Below are positions 9,081 to 15,342 of a stretch of 16,084 nucleotides of DNA, in pieces. Under the pieces are notes generated by a model. That model was not told where the DNA came from, searched no databases, and saw only the letters and a program-made list of their open reading frames with translations. Positions within the stretch are counted from its first letter, which is position 1. Each line of letters opens with the position of its first letter. The stretch comes from Muribaculaceae bacterium (lineage in GTDB: Bacteria > Bacteroidota > Bacteroidia > Bacteroidales > Muribaculaceae): assembly GCA_029062725.1 (NCBI GenBank), contig JAIDPP010000249.1:1-16084 (forward strand), written 5' to 3'. Both the position numbers and the translations under genes were made by a program.

Positions 9081-12000
9081 TTATTTCCTGAAATATTTTA
9101 CTGCGTTTCCGAAAAGGTTCTGCTCCTTGTTTCCGTGGATGTTCTTCATCAGTCCCTCATGGTAACGTTCCGAATGAGCCATCTTGCCTAAGATGCGTCC
9201 ATCGGGGGAGATGATTCCCTCAATCGCGTCCGTCGAGCCGTTGGGATTGTAGGGTGAAGTCATTGTGGCGTGGCCCGTCGGGTCGGCATACTGGAAGGCG
9301 ATCTGCCCGTTGTCGAAGAGTTTTGCGGCAAGCTCCGGAGATGCGGTGAATTTACCCTCTCCGTGGGAGGCGGCCACGCTGTGTAGCTCCCCGATTGTGA
9401 AGCCGTCGAGCCAGGGAGAAGCCACGGAGGCCACCCTTGTGGTCACTATCTGCGAGATATGACGGTTGATGTCGTTGTGGAAAAGAGTGGGGGAGTCGGC
9501 CGAAAGATCGCCGATCCTGCCGTAGGGGAGCAGTCCCGATTTCACCAGTGCCTGGAAGCCGTTGCAGATTCCCAGGATGAGGCCTCCGCGGCCCATGAGG
9601 CGTTCTATAGCGCTCTTTACGGTAGCGTTCATGATCACTGTGGCAATGAATTTACCGCTGCCGTCAGGCTCGTCGCCGGCCGAGAAACCGCCGCTGAAGG
9701 CCAGGATCTCGCAGTTGTCGATATGATCGGCCATCTCCTTGACGGAGGCCTCGATATCGGCCGCCGTCAGGTTGCGGAATACGCTGCTCGAAACCTCCGC
9801 TCCCTCTTTCTCGAACGCTTTCCACATATCGTAGTCGCAGTTCGTGCCCGGGAATACGGGAAGATAGACCCTCGGATGCTCGATCGGTTCTCCGGGCCAT
9901 ACCGTCGTGTTCGGCCCCGACGAGGCGTTGGCGGTTTCGCCTGTCACGCCACTGCGGTCGGGATAGACCTTGGTGAAACGCTCGCTGTTGGCGTTGCGGG
10001 CTTCTTCTATCGTGATCTTTTCGCCATTGATTGTCAAAGTCTTGTCGGCTACCGTCTTGCCTATCATTAGTGCATTCGCGATCCCGAGGCCTTCCTTTGC
10101 CTCCACGAGGATCGAGCCGTTGCCCGAGGCGAAGAGGTCGCGGTCGTCGAGGTTGATTTCCGCCCCGATTTCATTTCCGAAGCTCATCTTGGCCACGGCC
10201 TCCCCGACGCCTCCGAAGTCTATGGCGTAGGCGGCTACGATGTTGCCGTTATGGATATTCTCCGTCACCCCGTCGAAGATCTCCTTCAGCTGCTCCGTGC
10301 AGGGAGTGAGGTCGGCGTGGGGTATATGTTGCAGCAGATAGAGTTCATGTCCCGCCTCCTTGAATTCCGGAGAGATCACCTTGCGGGCGTCCACCGGAGC
10401 CACTCCGAAGGCTATCAGCGTCGGAGGCACGGATATTTTATCGAAAGTTCCGCTCATCGAGTCCTTGCCGCCGATGGAGGCAAGTCCGAAGTCAAGCTGC
10501 ATCCGCAGTGTTCCGAGGAGTGCCGCCAGAGGTTTTCCCCAGGCCTTTTCGCTGTTCATGCGCTCGAAATATTCCTGATAGGAGAATCTCATGCGCGGAT
10601 ATTCGGCTCCCGCGGCCACAGCCTTGGCGATTGCCGAGATCACGGCATATTGCGATCCGTGGAAGGGGCTCCAGCTGCTAAGATAGGGGTTGAAGCCGTA
10701 GGCCATCATGGAAGCCGTGTTGGTATGGCGGTTACCGACCGGAAGTTTCTGCACCGATACCTGTGTCTCCGTTCCCTGCGTCTTTCCGCCGAAAGGCATA
10801 AGCACCGTCGAAGCGCCGATCGAGGAGTCGAACATCTCGATAAGGCCTTTCTGGGAGGTCACGTTGTCGTCGGCGAGGTTGCTGAGGAATCTTTCGCGCA
10901 GAGTCGCTCCCTTCGGGGTGCGTACGAAGGCATCCTGCGGCTCAACGGCTCCGATCTTCACCTTTGCATAATGGCGTGCGCCCGCCGAGTCGATGAAGTC
11001 ACGGCGCAGATCGGCCACCGGCTCGCCGTTATAATACATCCTCATGCGTCCGCTGTCGGTCACGTCAGCCACATGGCGTATCTCAAGGTTCTCCTCAGCA
11101 CAGTATTTCTCGAATTCCTCCTTATCCTTTGCCTCGACCACCACCGACATTCGCTCCTGCGATTCGGAGATTGCGAGTTCCGTGGCGTTCAGGCCGCTGT
11201 ATTTTGTCGTCACGCGGTCGAGATATATGTCGAGGCCGTCGGTAAGCTCACCGATCGCCACGCTCACGCCACCGGCTCCGAAGTCATTTGATTTCTTTAT
11301 CAGTCGCGTCACCTCCGGACGGCGGAAGAGCCTTGCTATCTTGCGCTCCTCCGGGGCGTTTCCTTTCTGCACCTCGCTGCCGCACTCCTCAAGGGAGCTG
11401 GTGTTGTGTTCCTTTGAAGAACCGGTTGCTCCGCCGATGCCGTCGCGGCCCGTGCGACCTCCGAACATCAGGATCACGTCGCCCGGTTCGGGGCGTTCTC
11501 GGCGCACGTCGTCGGCTTTCACGGCTCCGACCACGGCTCCGACTTCAAGACGCTTTGCCACATATCCGGGATGGTAAATCTCGCGCACATGCGTCGTGGC
11601 CAGACCGATCTGGTTGCCGTAGCTGGAATAGCCGGCGGCCGCGCGGAGCGAGATGACACGCTGCGGGAGTTTCCCCTCCATAGTCTCGCCGACAGGGAGA
11701 TAGATGTCGCCGGCACCGGTCACGCGCATAGCCTGATATACGTAGCTGCGGCCGCTCAGCGGGTCGCGGATCGCACCGCCGAGACAGGTGGACGCACCGC
11801 CGAAAGGCTCGATCTCCGTCGGATGGTTATGGGTCTCGTTCTTGAATTGCAGTAGCCAACGTTCAGTAGCGCCGTCAACATCCACATCCACGTATATGGA
11901 GCAGGCGTTGTTCTCCTCGCTCTGCTCGAGGTCGTCGAGAAGGCCCTCCTTGCGCAGATAGCGGGCGCCTATTGTGGCGAGATCCATCAGGCAGAGCGAT

Positions 12001-12782
12001 TTGTTCTCGCGGCCCAGCGCTTTGCGGATCTCCTTCCATTGCTCCACGCTCTCCCTGAGCTTTCCGGCCAAGGGGGAATCTTCGACCTCGATATCGGTCA
12101 GCTCGGTAGTGAAGGTGGTATGGCGGCAATGGTCGCTCCAGTATGTGTCAAGGATGCGCAACTCCGTCTCGTTGGGGTCGCGACCCTCCTCGTTGAAATA
12201 TCTTACAACCTCCATCAGGTCGTCGCCGTTCATCGCCAGTCCTTTCTCCTTGCAGTAGGCCGGCGCCTGCTCCGCAGTGATTGAGCGGAATCCCTCGAGG
12301 ATCTCCACAGGCTTGGCGTGGGCGCGGTCGGGACGCGCGAGGATGTCGAGGTTCTTCTCCCTCGACTCCACGGCGTTGATGGTGTATTTCGCTATTTTCT
12401 TAAGCTCCTCCTCTCCCACGGAGTCGTCGAAGATCATCATGGTCGCGCTGCTGATCTCCACGTCGGCGTCGGGCTGAAGGAGATTCACACATTCGCGGGC
12501 CGAAGCCGCACGCTGGTCGAACTGTCCCGGGAGGCACTCCACGGCCAGGAAGGGTCGGCCCGAGGTCTCTACCGAGTCGCTGACGGTATCGGTGGCCGGC
12601 TCGCCGAACACTTTGTAGCGGCTCTTCTCGATAAGTTCCGGAGTGAAGCCGAAGAGATCATAAACGCATAGGAAACGCATCTCCTTGATGTCAAGCCCGA
12701 GGTTGGAATTGAGTTCCTTGCGGAGGCTTTCGGCCTCGATGCGGTAGGGATCGCGTTTCTCGACAAATAAGCGGTGGTTCAT
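9081..12782 (-). CDS. purL: Phosphoribosylformylglycinamidine synthase, large single-chain type
   Basis: Converts FGAR to FGAM using glutamine and ATP, the fourth step. This is the large fused type found in Proteobacteria, Bacteroidetes and eukaryotes, not the PurS/PurQ/PurL complex. In order: an N-terminal PurS-like domain, a linker with WSDHCRHTTF at 215-224, two AIRS-like halves starting with ETHNHPTEIEPFGG near 316, and a C-terminal glutaminase. The glutaminase nucleophile is Cys1073 (LGICNGFQ), with His1203/Glu1205 in MAHSER as the likely partners. I chose the ATG at 12780-12782 (MNHRLFVEKRDPYR; 1233 residues). An upstream in-frame ATG at 12869 would run 50 bp back into purE and add a tail unlike the family. 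It lies 37 bp after purE, with a CAACAACA-rich leader. Confidence 0.97.
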   Translation of the reverse strand: MNHRLFVEKRDPYRIEAESLRKELNSNLGLDIKEMRFLCVYDLFGFTPELIEKSRYKVFGEPATDTVSDSVETSGRPFLAVECLPGQFDQRAASARECVNLLQPDADVEISSATMMIFDDSVGEEELKKIAKYTINAVESREKNLDILARPDRAHAKPVEILEGFRSITAEQAPAYCKEKGLAMNGDDLMEVVRYFNEEGRDPNETELRILDTYWSDHCRHTTFTTELTDIEVEDSPLAGKLRESVEQWKEIRKALGRENKSLCLMDLATIGARYLRKEGLLDDLEQSEENNACSIYVDVDVDGATERWLLQFKNETHNHPTEIEPFGGASTCLGGAIRDPLSGRSYVYQAMRVTGAGDIYLPVGETMEGKLPQRVISLRAAAGYSSYGNQIGLATTHVREIYHPGYVAKRLEVGAVVGAVKADDVRRERPEPGDVILMFGGRTGRDGIGGATGSSKEHNTSSLEECGSEVQKGNAPEERKIARLFRRPEVTRLIKKSNDFGAGGVSVAIGELTDGLDIYLDRVTTKYSGLNATELAISESQERMSVVVEAKDKEEFEKYCAEENLEIRHVADVTDSGRMRMYYNGEPVADLRRDFIDSAGARHYAKVKIGAVEPQDAFVRTPKGATLRERFLSNLADDNVTSQKGLIEMFDSSIGASTVLMPFGGKTQGTETQVSVQKLPVGNRHTNTASMMAYGFNPYLSSWSPFHGSQYAVISAIAKAVAAGAEYPRMRFSYQEYFERMNSEKAWGKPLAALLGTLRMQLDFGLASIGGKDSMSGTFDKISVPPTLIAFGVAPVDARKVISPEFKEAGHELYLLQHIPHADLTPCTEQLKEIFDGVTENIHNGNIVAAYAIDFGGVGEAVAKMSFGNEIGAEINLDDRDLFASGNGSILVEAKEGLGIANALMIGKTVADKTLTINGEKITIEEARNANSERFTKVYPDRSGVTGETANASSGPNTTVWPGEPIEHPRVYLPVFPGTNCDYDMWKAFEKEGAEVSSSVFRNLTAADIEASVKEMADHIDNCEILAFSGGFSAGDEPDGSGKFIATVIMNATVKSAIERLMGRGGLILGICNGFQALVKSGLLPYGRIGDLSADSPTLFHNDINRHISQIVTTRVASVASPWLDGFTIGELHSVAASHGEGKFTASPELAAKLFDNGQIAFQYADPTGHATMTSPYNPNGSTDAIEGIISPDGRILGKMAHSERYHEGLMKNIHGNKEQNLFGNAVKYFRK

Positions 12783-12819
12783 TATTGTAGTCAGTATGTT
12801 GTTGCGTATGGTATCAGGT

Positions 12820-13287
12820 TTATTCGTTGTTTGCCAGGACTCCGGCTGCCTGTTCGGCGCGGAAGGCATTGAGTTTCTCCTTCAGGTCGGCGTCGGTAAC
12901 GGCAAGTATCTCGATTGCGAGGAGGGCGGCGTTCTTGGAGCCGTCGATAGCCACTGTCGCCACCGGGATTCCGCTCGGCATCTGCACCATCGAAAGCAGC
13001 GAGTCGAGGCCTTCGAGGGAGCGGGATTTTACCGGCACGCCGATTACGGGGAGCGTCGTGAACGCCGCCACTACTCCTGCCAGATGGGCGGCGCCTCCGG
13101 CGGCTGCGATCACGGCACCGAATCCACGCTCGCGCAAGGATGTTACCCACGCTTCGAGTTCGCGGGGAGTGCGGTGGGCGCTGTAAATTTTTTGTTCGTA
13201 CTCTACGCCGAATCTGGCCAGGGTCTCTCCGGCGCCCTTCATCACTCCGAGGTCGCTGGCAGATCCCATTACAATTCCTACTTTCAT
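12820..13287 (-). CDS. purE: N5-carboxyaminoimidazole ribonucleotide mutase (PurE)
   Basis: Makes CAIR, the sixth step. The 155 residues show the complete PurE set: MGSASD at 7-12, SAHRTP with the catalytic histidine near 41-46, AGGAAHLAG near 88-96, and the segment [20 protein letters not shown]. The length and motifs resemble the class I enzyme, which normally uses N5-CAIR made by PurK; no purK is in the window, so the substrate is inferred. It is the first gene of the operon and lies behind a long structured leader. The start ATG comes 3 nt after the stop of a 19-codon ORF (13291-13350), a spacing that would allow reinitiation or coupling. Confidence 0.96.
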   Translation of the reverse strand: MKVGIVMGSASDLGVMKGAGETLARFGVEYEQKIYSAHRTPRELEAWVTSLRERGFGAVIAAAGGAAHLAGVVAAFTTLPVIGVPVKSRSLEGLDSLLSMVQMPSGIPVATVAIDGSKNAALLAIEILAVTDADLKEKLNAFRAEQAAGVLANNE

Positions 13288-13290
13288 CTT

Positions 13291-13350
13291 CTACCTGAAA
13301 TATTTTATATTGCCGTCCGATGGCCGAGCCAAGGAGCGGCGCCTTTTCAT
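13291..13350 (-). CDS. Possible 19-residue leader peptide directly upstream of purE
   Basis: A short ORF reads MKRRRSLARPSDGNIKYFR and stops with TAG three bases before the purE ATG. Its ATG follows the A-rich stretch CCAAAAGAAAATG, a favourable Bacteroidetes initiation context, and begins just after the U-tract of the terminator, so it is transcribed only when the terminator is read through. The last codons share 14 identical bases (TAAAATATTTCAGG in the coding sense) with the end of purL, giving KYFR in both. No homologue is recognised. It may be a translated coupling peptide or a chance ORF; conservation in relatives would decide. Confidence 0.4.
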   Translation of the reverse strand: MKRRRSLARPSDGNIKYFR

Positions 13351-13366
13351 TTTCTTTTGGTTAGTT

Positions 13367-13415
13367 AAAATAAAAATTTTGCGCGCGTCAGTCTTTTTCG
13401 CCTGACGCGCGCAAA
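13367..13415 (-). terminator. Intrinsic terminator in the purE leader
   Basis: On the minus strand the arms TTTGCGCGCGTCAG (13402-13415) and CTGACGCGCGCAAA (13378-13391) form a perfect 14-bp stem with a 10-nt loop. It is followed at once by ATTTTTATTTT (13367-13377), a strong U-tract. It lies 80 nt before purE and 123 nt after the ATPase stop. It could simply end ATPase transcription, but the consensus promoter at 13533-13564 lies upstream of it, so purine transcripts must pass it. That makes it a likely attenuator. On the plus strand the stem is followed by AAACTTATCC, so it is not a plus-strand terminator. Confidence 0.88.
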
Positions 13416-13424
13416 CTTATCCTG

Positions 13425-13514
13425 TTATGTTTCAGCACACTCCGCCATTATGCCCGGATGTTTTCGCTTCCGGGAAGATGTTAAGGCGGATATGTGACCT
13501 ATATGCTGAATCAT
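13425..13514 (-). CDS. Possible 29-codon leader ORF overlapping the nested hairpin
   Basis: An ATG at 13512-13514, about 13-15 nt after the predicted transcript start, opens a 29-codon frame beginning MIQHIGHISA and ending GIMAECAET. It stops with TAA at 13425-13427. The frame covers almost exactly the P1-P3 hairpin, and its stop falls in the loop of the proposed antiterminator, 10 nt before the terminator stem. A ribosome translating it would open P1-P3 and could mask the terminator's 5' arm. There is no run of codons pointing to a sensed amino acid. It may equally be a chance reading of a structured RNA. Confidence 0.25.
   Translation of the reverse strand: MIQHIGHISALTSSRKRKHPGIMAECAET
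13429..13510 (-). promoter_or_regulatory. Nested hairpin with competing antiterminator: candidate riboswitch or attenuator
   Basis: Three helices nest in the transcript. P1 pairs 13501-13510 with 13431-13440 (TTCAGCA/TGCTGAA plus three more pairs, two of them G-U). P2 pairs 13485-13490 with 13441-13446 (TCCGCC/GGCGGA). P3 pairs 13469-13474 with 13453-13458 (CCCGGA/TCCGGG), capped by a 10-nt loop, AGCGAAAACA. A 10-nt bulge, AGGTCACATA, lies between P1 and P2 on the 5' side. An alternative pairing of 13429-13440 with 13407-13416 (AAAC/GTTT plus GTGTGC/GCGCGC, with a 2-nt bulge) would break both P1 and the terminator. P1 and the terminator can therefore form together, while the antiterminator excludes both, as in an OFF switch. 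No known riboswitch class is recognised. Confidence 0.6.
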
Positions 13515-13532
13515 TTCAATCCATTTGAATTG

Positions 13533-13564
13533 CAAAATTACGTATTTTTTTCGCAATTAGCAAA
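13533..13564 (-). promoter_or_regulatory. Bacteroidales-type promoter for the purine operon
   Basis: On the minus strand, TTTG (13561-13564), a 20-bp spacer and TAATTTTG (13533-13540) match the Bacteroidales consensus TTTG-N19-21-TAnnTTTG exactly. The first three bases of the -7 box are the TAA stop codon of the upstream ATPase gene, so the promoter lies inside that gene's 3' end. Transcription should begin near 13527-13529, giving a leader of about 240 nt before purE. No other match to TAnnTTTG was found between here and purE. Confidence 0.7.
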
Positions 13565-15136
13565 TTTTTCAGAATTTACCTTTTTTACTTTCCACCCGTC
13601 TATACGTCTTTTTTCGGATGAATAATTGATGCCTATCTCTATAACGATGCGGCTGTCGATGGCCCAGGGGAGGGCATATTCCTTGCGTTCTATCTGCTCA
13701 AGAGCCTCTTCGGGTGTGCCGTCATATTTCAGCTCCATTATATATACATAATCCCTTGTCCTCACAAGGATGTCGATACGGCCGTCGGAAGTTCTTACTT
13801 CGGCATCCACATTCAGTCCGATAAGGGAGAAGAGGATAAGGAAAGCGTTCTGAACGTTGCGCTCCTCTTCAAACCGCATGTCATATCCTATGCCGGCAAA
13901 CATCGACTCCAGACGCTTCATAAAGGCTTCCACACGCCCCTCTTCCATCTCATCAAGGAAGTCAAAGACAAATACCCTGACATCGTTGGTGCGCATGTTG
14001 GAATAGTAGGGCAATAGAAATTCAAAGAAACCCTGCTTCACCTCTATGTTAGGCAAACCTAACCGATAAAGTTGCCTTCGTGGATCATAATCCTTGATGG
14101 TAAGGTAACCGGTCTGGTAGAAAAGTGATTCAGGAGAGATATTATCGATATCAAGCCCGCGAAGCGCGTTCCTGCCGCATCTGATATTAAGAAACTTAGT
14201 GAGGTCGGTTTTGGTCCGTTTAAGCTGTTCTACCAATAATGTCGGCGTACCCGATGAAATCCAATAGTTGTCATAGTATTTATCGGCCAACACATGCAAA
14301 ATGGAGAAGGGATTGTATATATCCGGAGATTTTTCTGAGAAATGGTAACCATCATACCAGCGTTTTAGCATGGCAACCACTTCATCGTAACTATTACCCG
14401 ACTCTTCTCCCAAATCTTCAATTCCTTGTTGAAAATTAGACAGCAGTTCCTCTTCTGTGACTCCGCATATAGCTGAATATTGAGGCAGGAAGGAAATATC
14501 GCTAATATTGTTCAGTCCCGAAAAGACACTGAGTTTTCCGAATCTGCTCACCCCTGTCAGGAAAACGAGCCTGATATACTCGGCCGAACTCTTGAAGTTG
14601 GAATAGAATGTAGCTAATTTATCGCGATACATCTCAAACCGTTGGCGGTTGTGGATGTTGTTGACCAGTGGCTTGTCATATTCATCAACCAATATCACGA
14701 CCCTTTTCCCGGTTGTTTCATACATTCCCTTTATCAGATTGGAGAACCTGACGGAATGATCTTGCTGAGCCGGCGTGATATCATATTCCTTCTCCTTTAT
14801 GGAGAGAAAATTTTCTATCAGGATATCTAAGTTATTCTCCTCCTTATATTGCTGGTTATTAAGGTCAAGATGCAATACAGGGTAAGGTTCCCAATCCCAG
14901 TCTGTTGTATCGATATAGAGACCCTTGAACAGCTCGCGTTTCCCCTCGAAGAAGCATTTCAGTGTGGAGAGGAAAAGGCTTTTTCCGAAACGGCGGGGGC
15001 GGCCTAAGAAATAGTATTGGGATCCATTGATGATTTTTTCAATGAAAAGGGTCTTATCCACGTAAATAAAGTTTCCTTTTCGAAGGCTTTCAAAAGATTG
15101 TTCACCAATCGGATATTTCACCATTCTTTTCTCCAT
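13538..15136 (-). CDS. AAA-ATPase-like protein with C-terminal PD-(D/E)XK nuclease-like domain
   Basis: The 532-residue product matches the AAA-ATPase-like family (N-terminal AAA-ATPase_like, C-terminal PDDEXK_9), which is expanded in Bacteroidetes genomes and has no settled function. It opens with YPIGEQSFESLR and YVDKT, typical of the family. The atypical Walker A is GRPRRFGKS (45-53), Walker B is VVILVDEYD (146-154), and LTGVSRFGK (193-201) follows. Near the end, Asp455 in GRIDI and Glu468-Leu-Lys470 form a PD-(D/E)XK-like active site that looks intact. I chose the ATG at 15134-15136; the frame is open to 15256, but that part crosses the promoter and a hairpin. ATG 15122-15124 (MVKYPIGEQ) is an alternative. 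Its base composition is more A+T-rich than the flanking biosynthetic genes, which suggests acquisition. No partner gene lies beside it. Confidence 0.88.
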   Translation of the reverse strand: MEKRMVKYPIGEQSFESLRKGNFIYVDKTLFIEKIINGSQYYFLGRPRRFGKSLFLSTLKCFFEGKRELFKGLYIDTTDWDWEPYPVLHLDLNNQQYKEENNLDILIENFLSIKEKEYDITPAQQDHSVRFSNLIKGMYETTGKRVVILVDEYDKPLVNNIHNRQRFEMYRDKLATFYSNFKSSAEYIRLVFLTGVSRFGKLSVFSGLNNISDISFLPQYSAICGVTEEELLSNFQQGIEDLGEESGNSYDEVVAMLKRWYDGYHFSEKSPDIYNPFSILHVLADKYYDNYWISSGTPTLLVEQLKRTKTDLTKFLNIRCGRNALRGLDIDNISPESLFYQTGYLTIKDYDPRRQLYRLGLPNIEVKQGFFEFLLPYYSNMRTNDVRVFVFDFLDEMEEGRVEAFMKRLESMFAGIGYDMRFEEERNVQNAFLILFSLIGLNVDAEVRTSDGRIDILVRTRDYVYIMELKYDGTPEEALEQIERKEYALPWAIDSRIVIEIGINYSSEKRRIDGWKVKKVNSEKFANCEKNT

Positions 15137-15151
15137 ACCGCATCTTTTTTG

Positions 15152-15183
15152 CAAAGATAACTTATTTCTCCTTAAGACGCAAC
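15152..15183 (-). promoter_or_regulatory. Bacteroidales-type promoter for the AAA-ATPase gene
   Basis: On the minus strand, GTTG (15180-15183; three of four bases match TTTG), a 20-bp spacer and TATCTTTG (15152-15159; exact TAnnTTTG). The predicted transcript start near 15146-15148 leaves only about a 10-nt leader before the ATG at 15136. This supports the internal start over the longer open frame and suggests that the gene is transcribed independently of the ATCase gene. Confidence 0.6.
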
Positions 15184-15234
15184 TAATAAAGAAACCGGCA
15201 ACCCCTACGGGATAGAGCGTCGGCAGAAGAAACG

Positions 15235-15277
15235 ACCGGGAGTTCCACGCAAGCAAAGCGAGCGTGGAACTCCCGGT
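15235..15277 (-). terminator. Perfect 16-bp hairpin downstream of the ATCase gene, probable terminator
   Basis: ACCGGGAGTTCCACGC (15235-15250) and GCGTGGAACTCCCGGT (15262-15277) are exact inverted copies around an 11-base loop. On the minus strand the stem is followed by CGTTTCTTCT, a modest U-rich tail, and it lies 66 nt after the ATCase stop. This fits a terminator separating the pyrimidine gene from the ATPase gene. The tail is weak, so it could instead be an mRNA-stabilising 3' end or a dispersed repeat. The rest of the 206-bp gap (15137-15342) holds only the ATPase promoter; nothing else is recognised there. Confidence 0.6.
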
Positions 15278-15342
15278 TAAATAAAATGTAACCGCTCCGC
15301 GGTAATGCTTGTTAATGATGTTCTATTCCGTGGTAAAACTCA

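Noticed and set aside
10251..11577. Long plus-strand frames across purL (346 codons at 10251-11291, 177 codons at 11044-11577)
   Set aside because: They are antisense to a fully conserved purL with all motifs present, and the translations show no family resemblance.
12783..12869. Longer purL start at 12869
   Set aside because: It would overlap purE by 50 bp and add 29 residues unlike the family N-terminus; MNHRLFVEKRDPYR fits.
13315..13346. sigma70-like TTGGCT/TATAAA promoter just before purE
   Set aside because: The Bacteroidetes housekeeping sigma factor does not use the E. coli -35/-10 pattern, and no TAnnTTTG is present here.
13429..13510. Known purine (guanine/adenine), PRPP or ZTP riboswitch
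   Set aside because: The purine-class core sequences are not present. A CCGGGCA string and an AGGTCAC string recall parts of the ZTP motif, but the conserved ZTP 3' hairpin (CCGCCTGGGCA-like) is missing and the fold differs. A covariance search is still needed.
15137..15256. 40-residue N-terminal extension of the ATPase as a signal or membrane segment
   Set aside because: The hydrophobic stretch in this frame is translated from the promoter and inter-hairpin DNA. The predicted transcript start lies downstream of the ATG at 15256.
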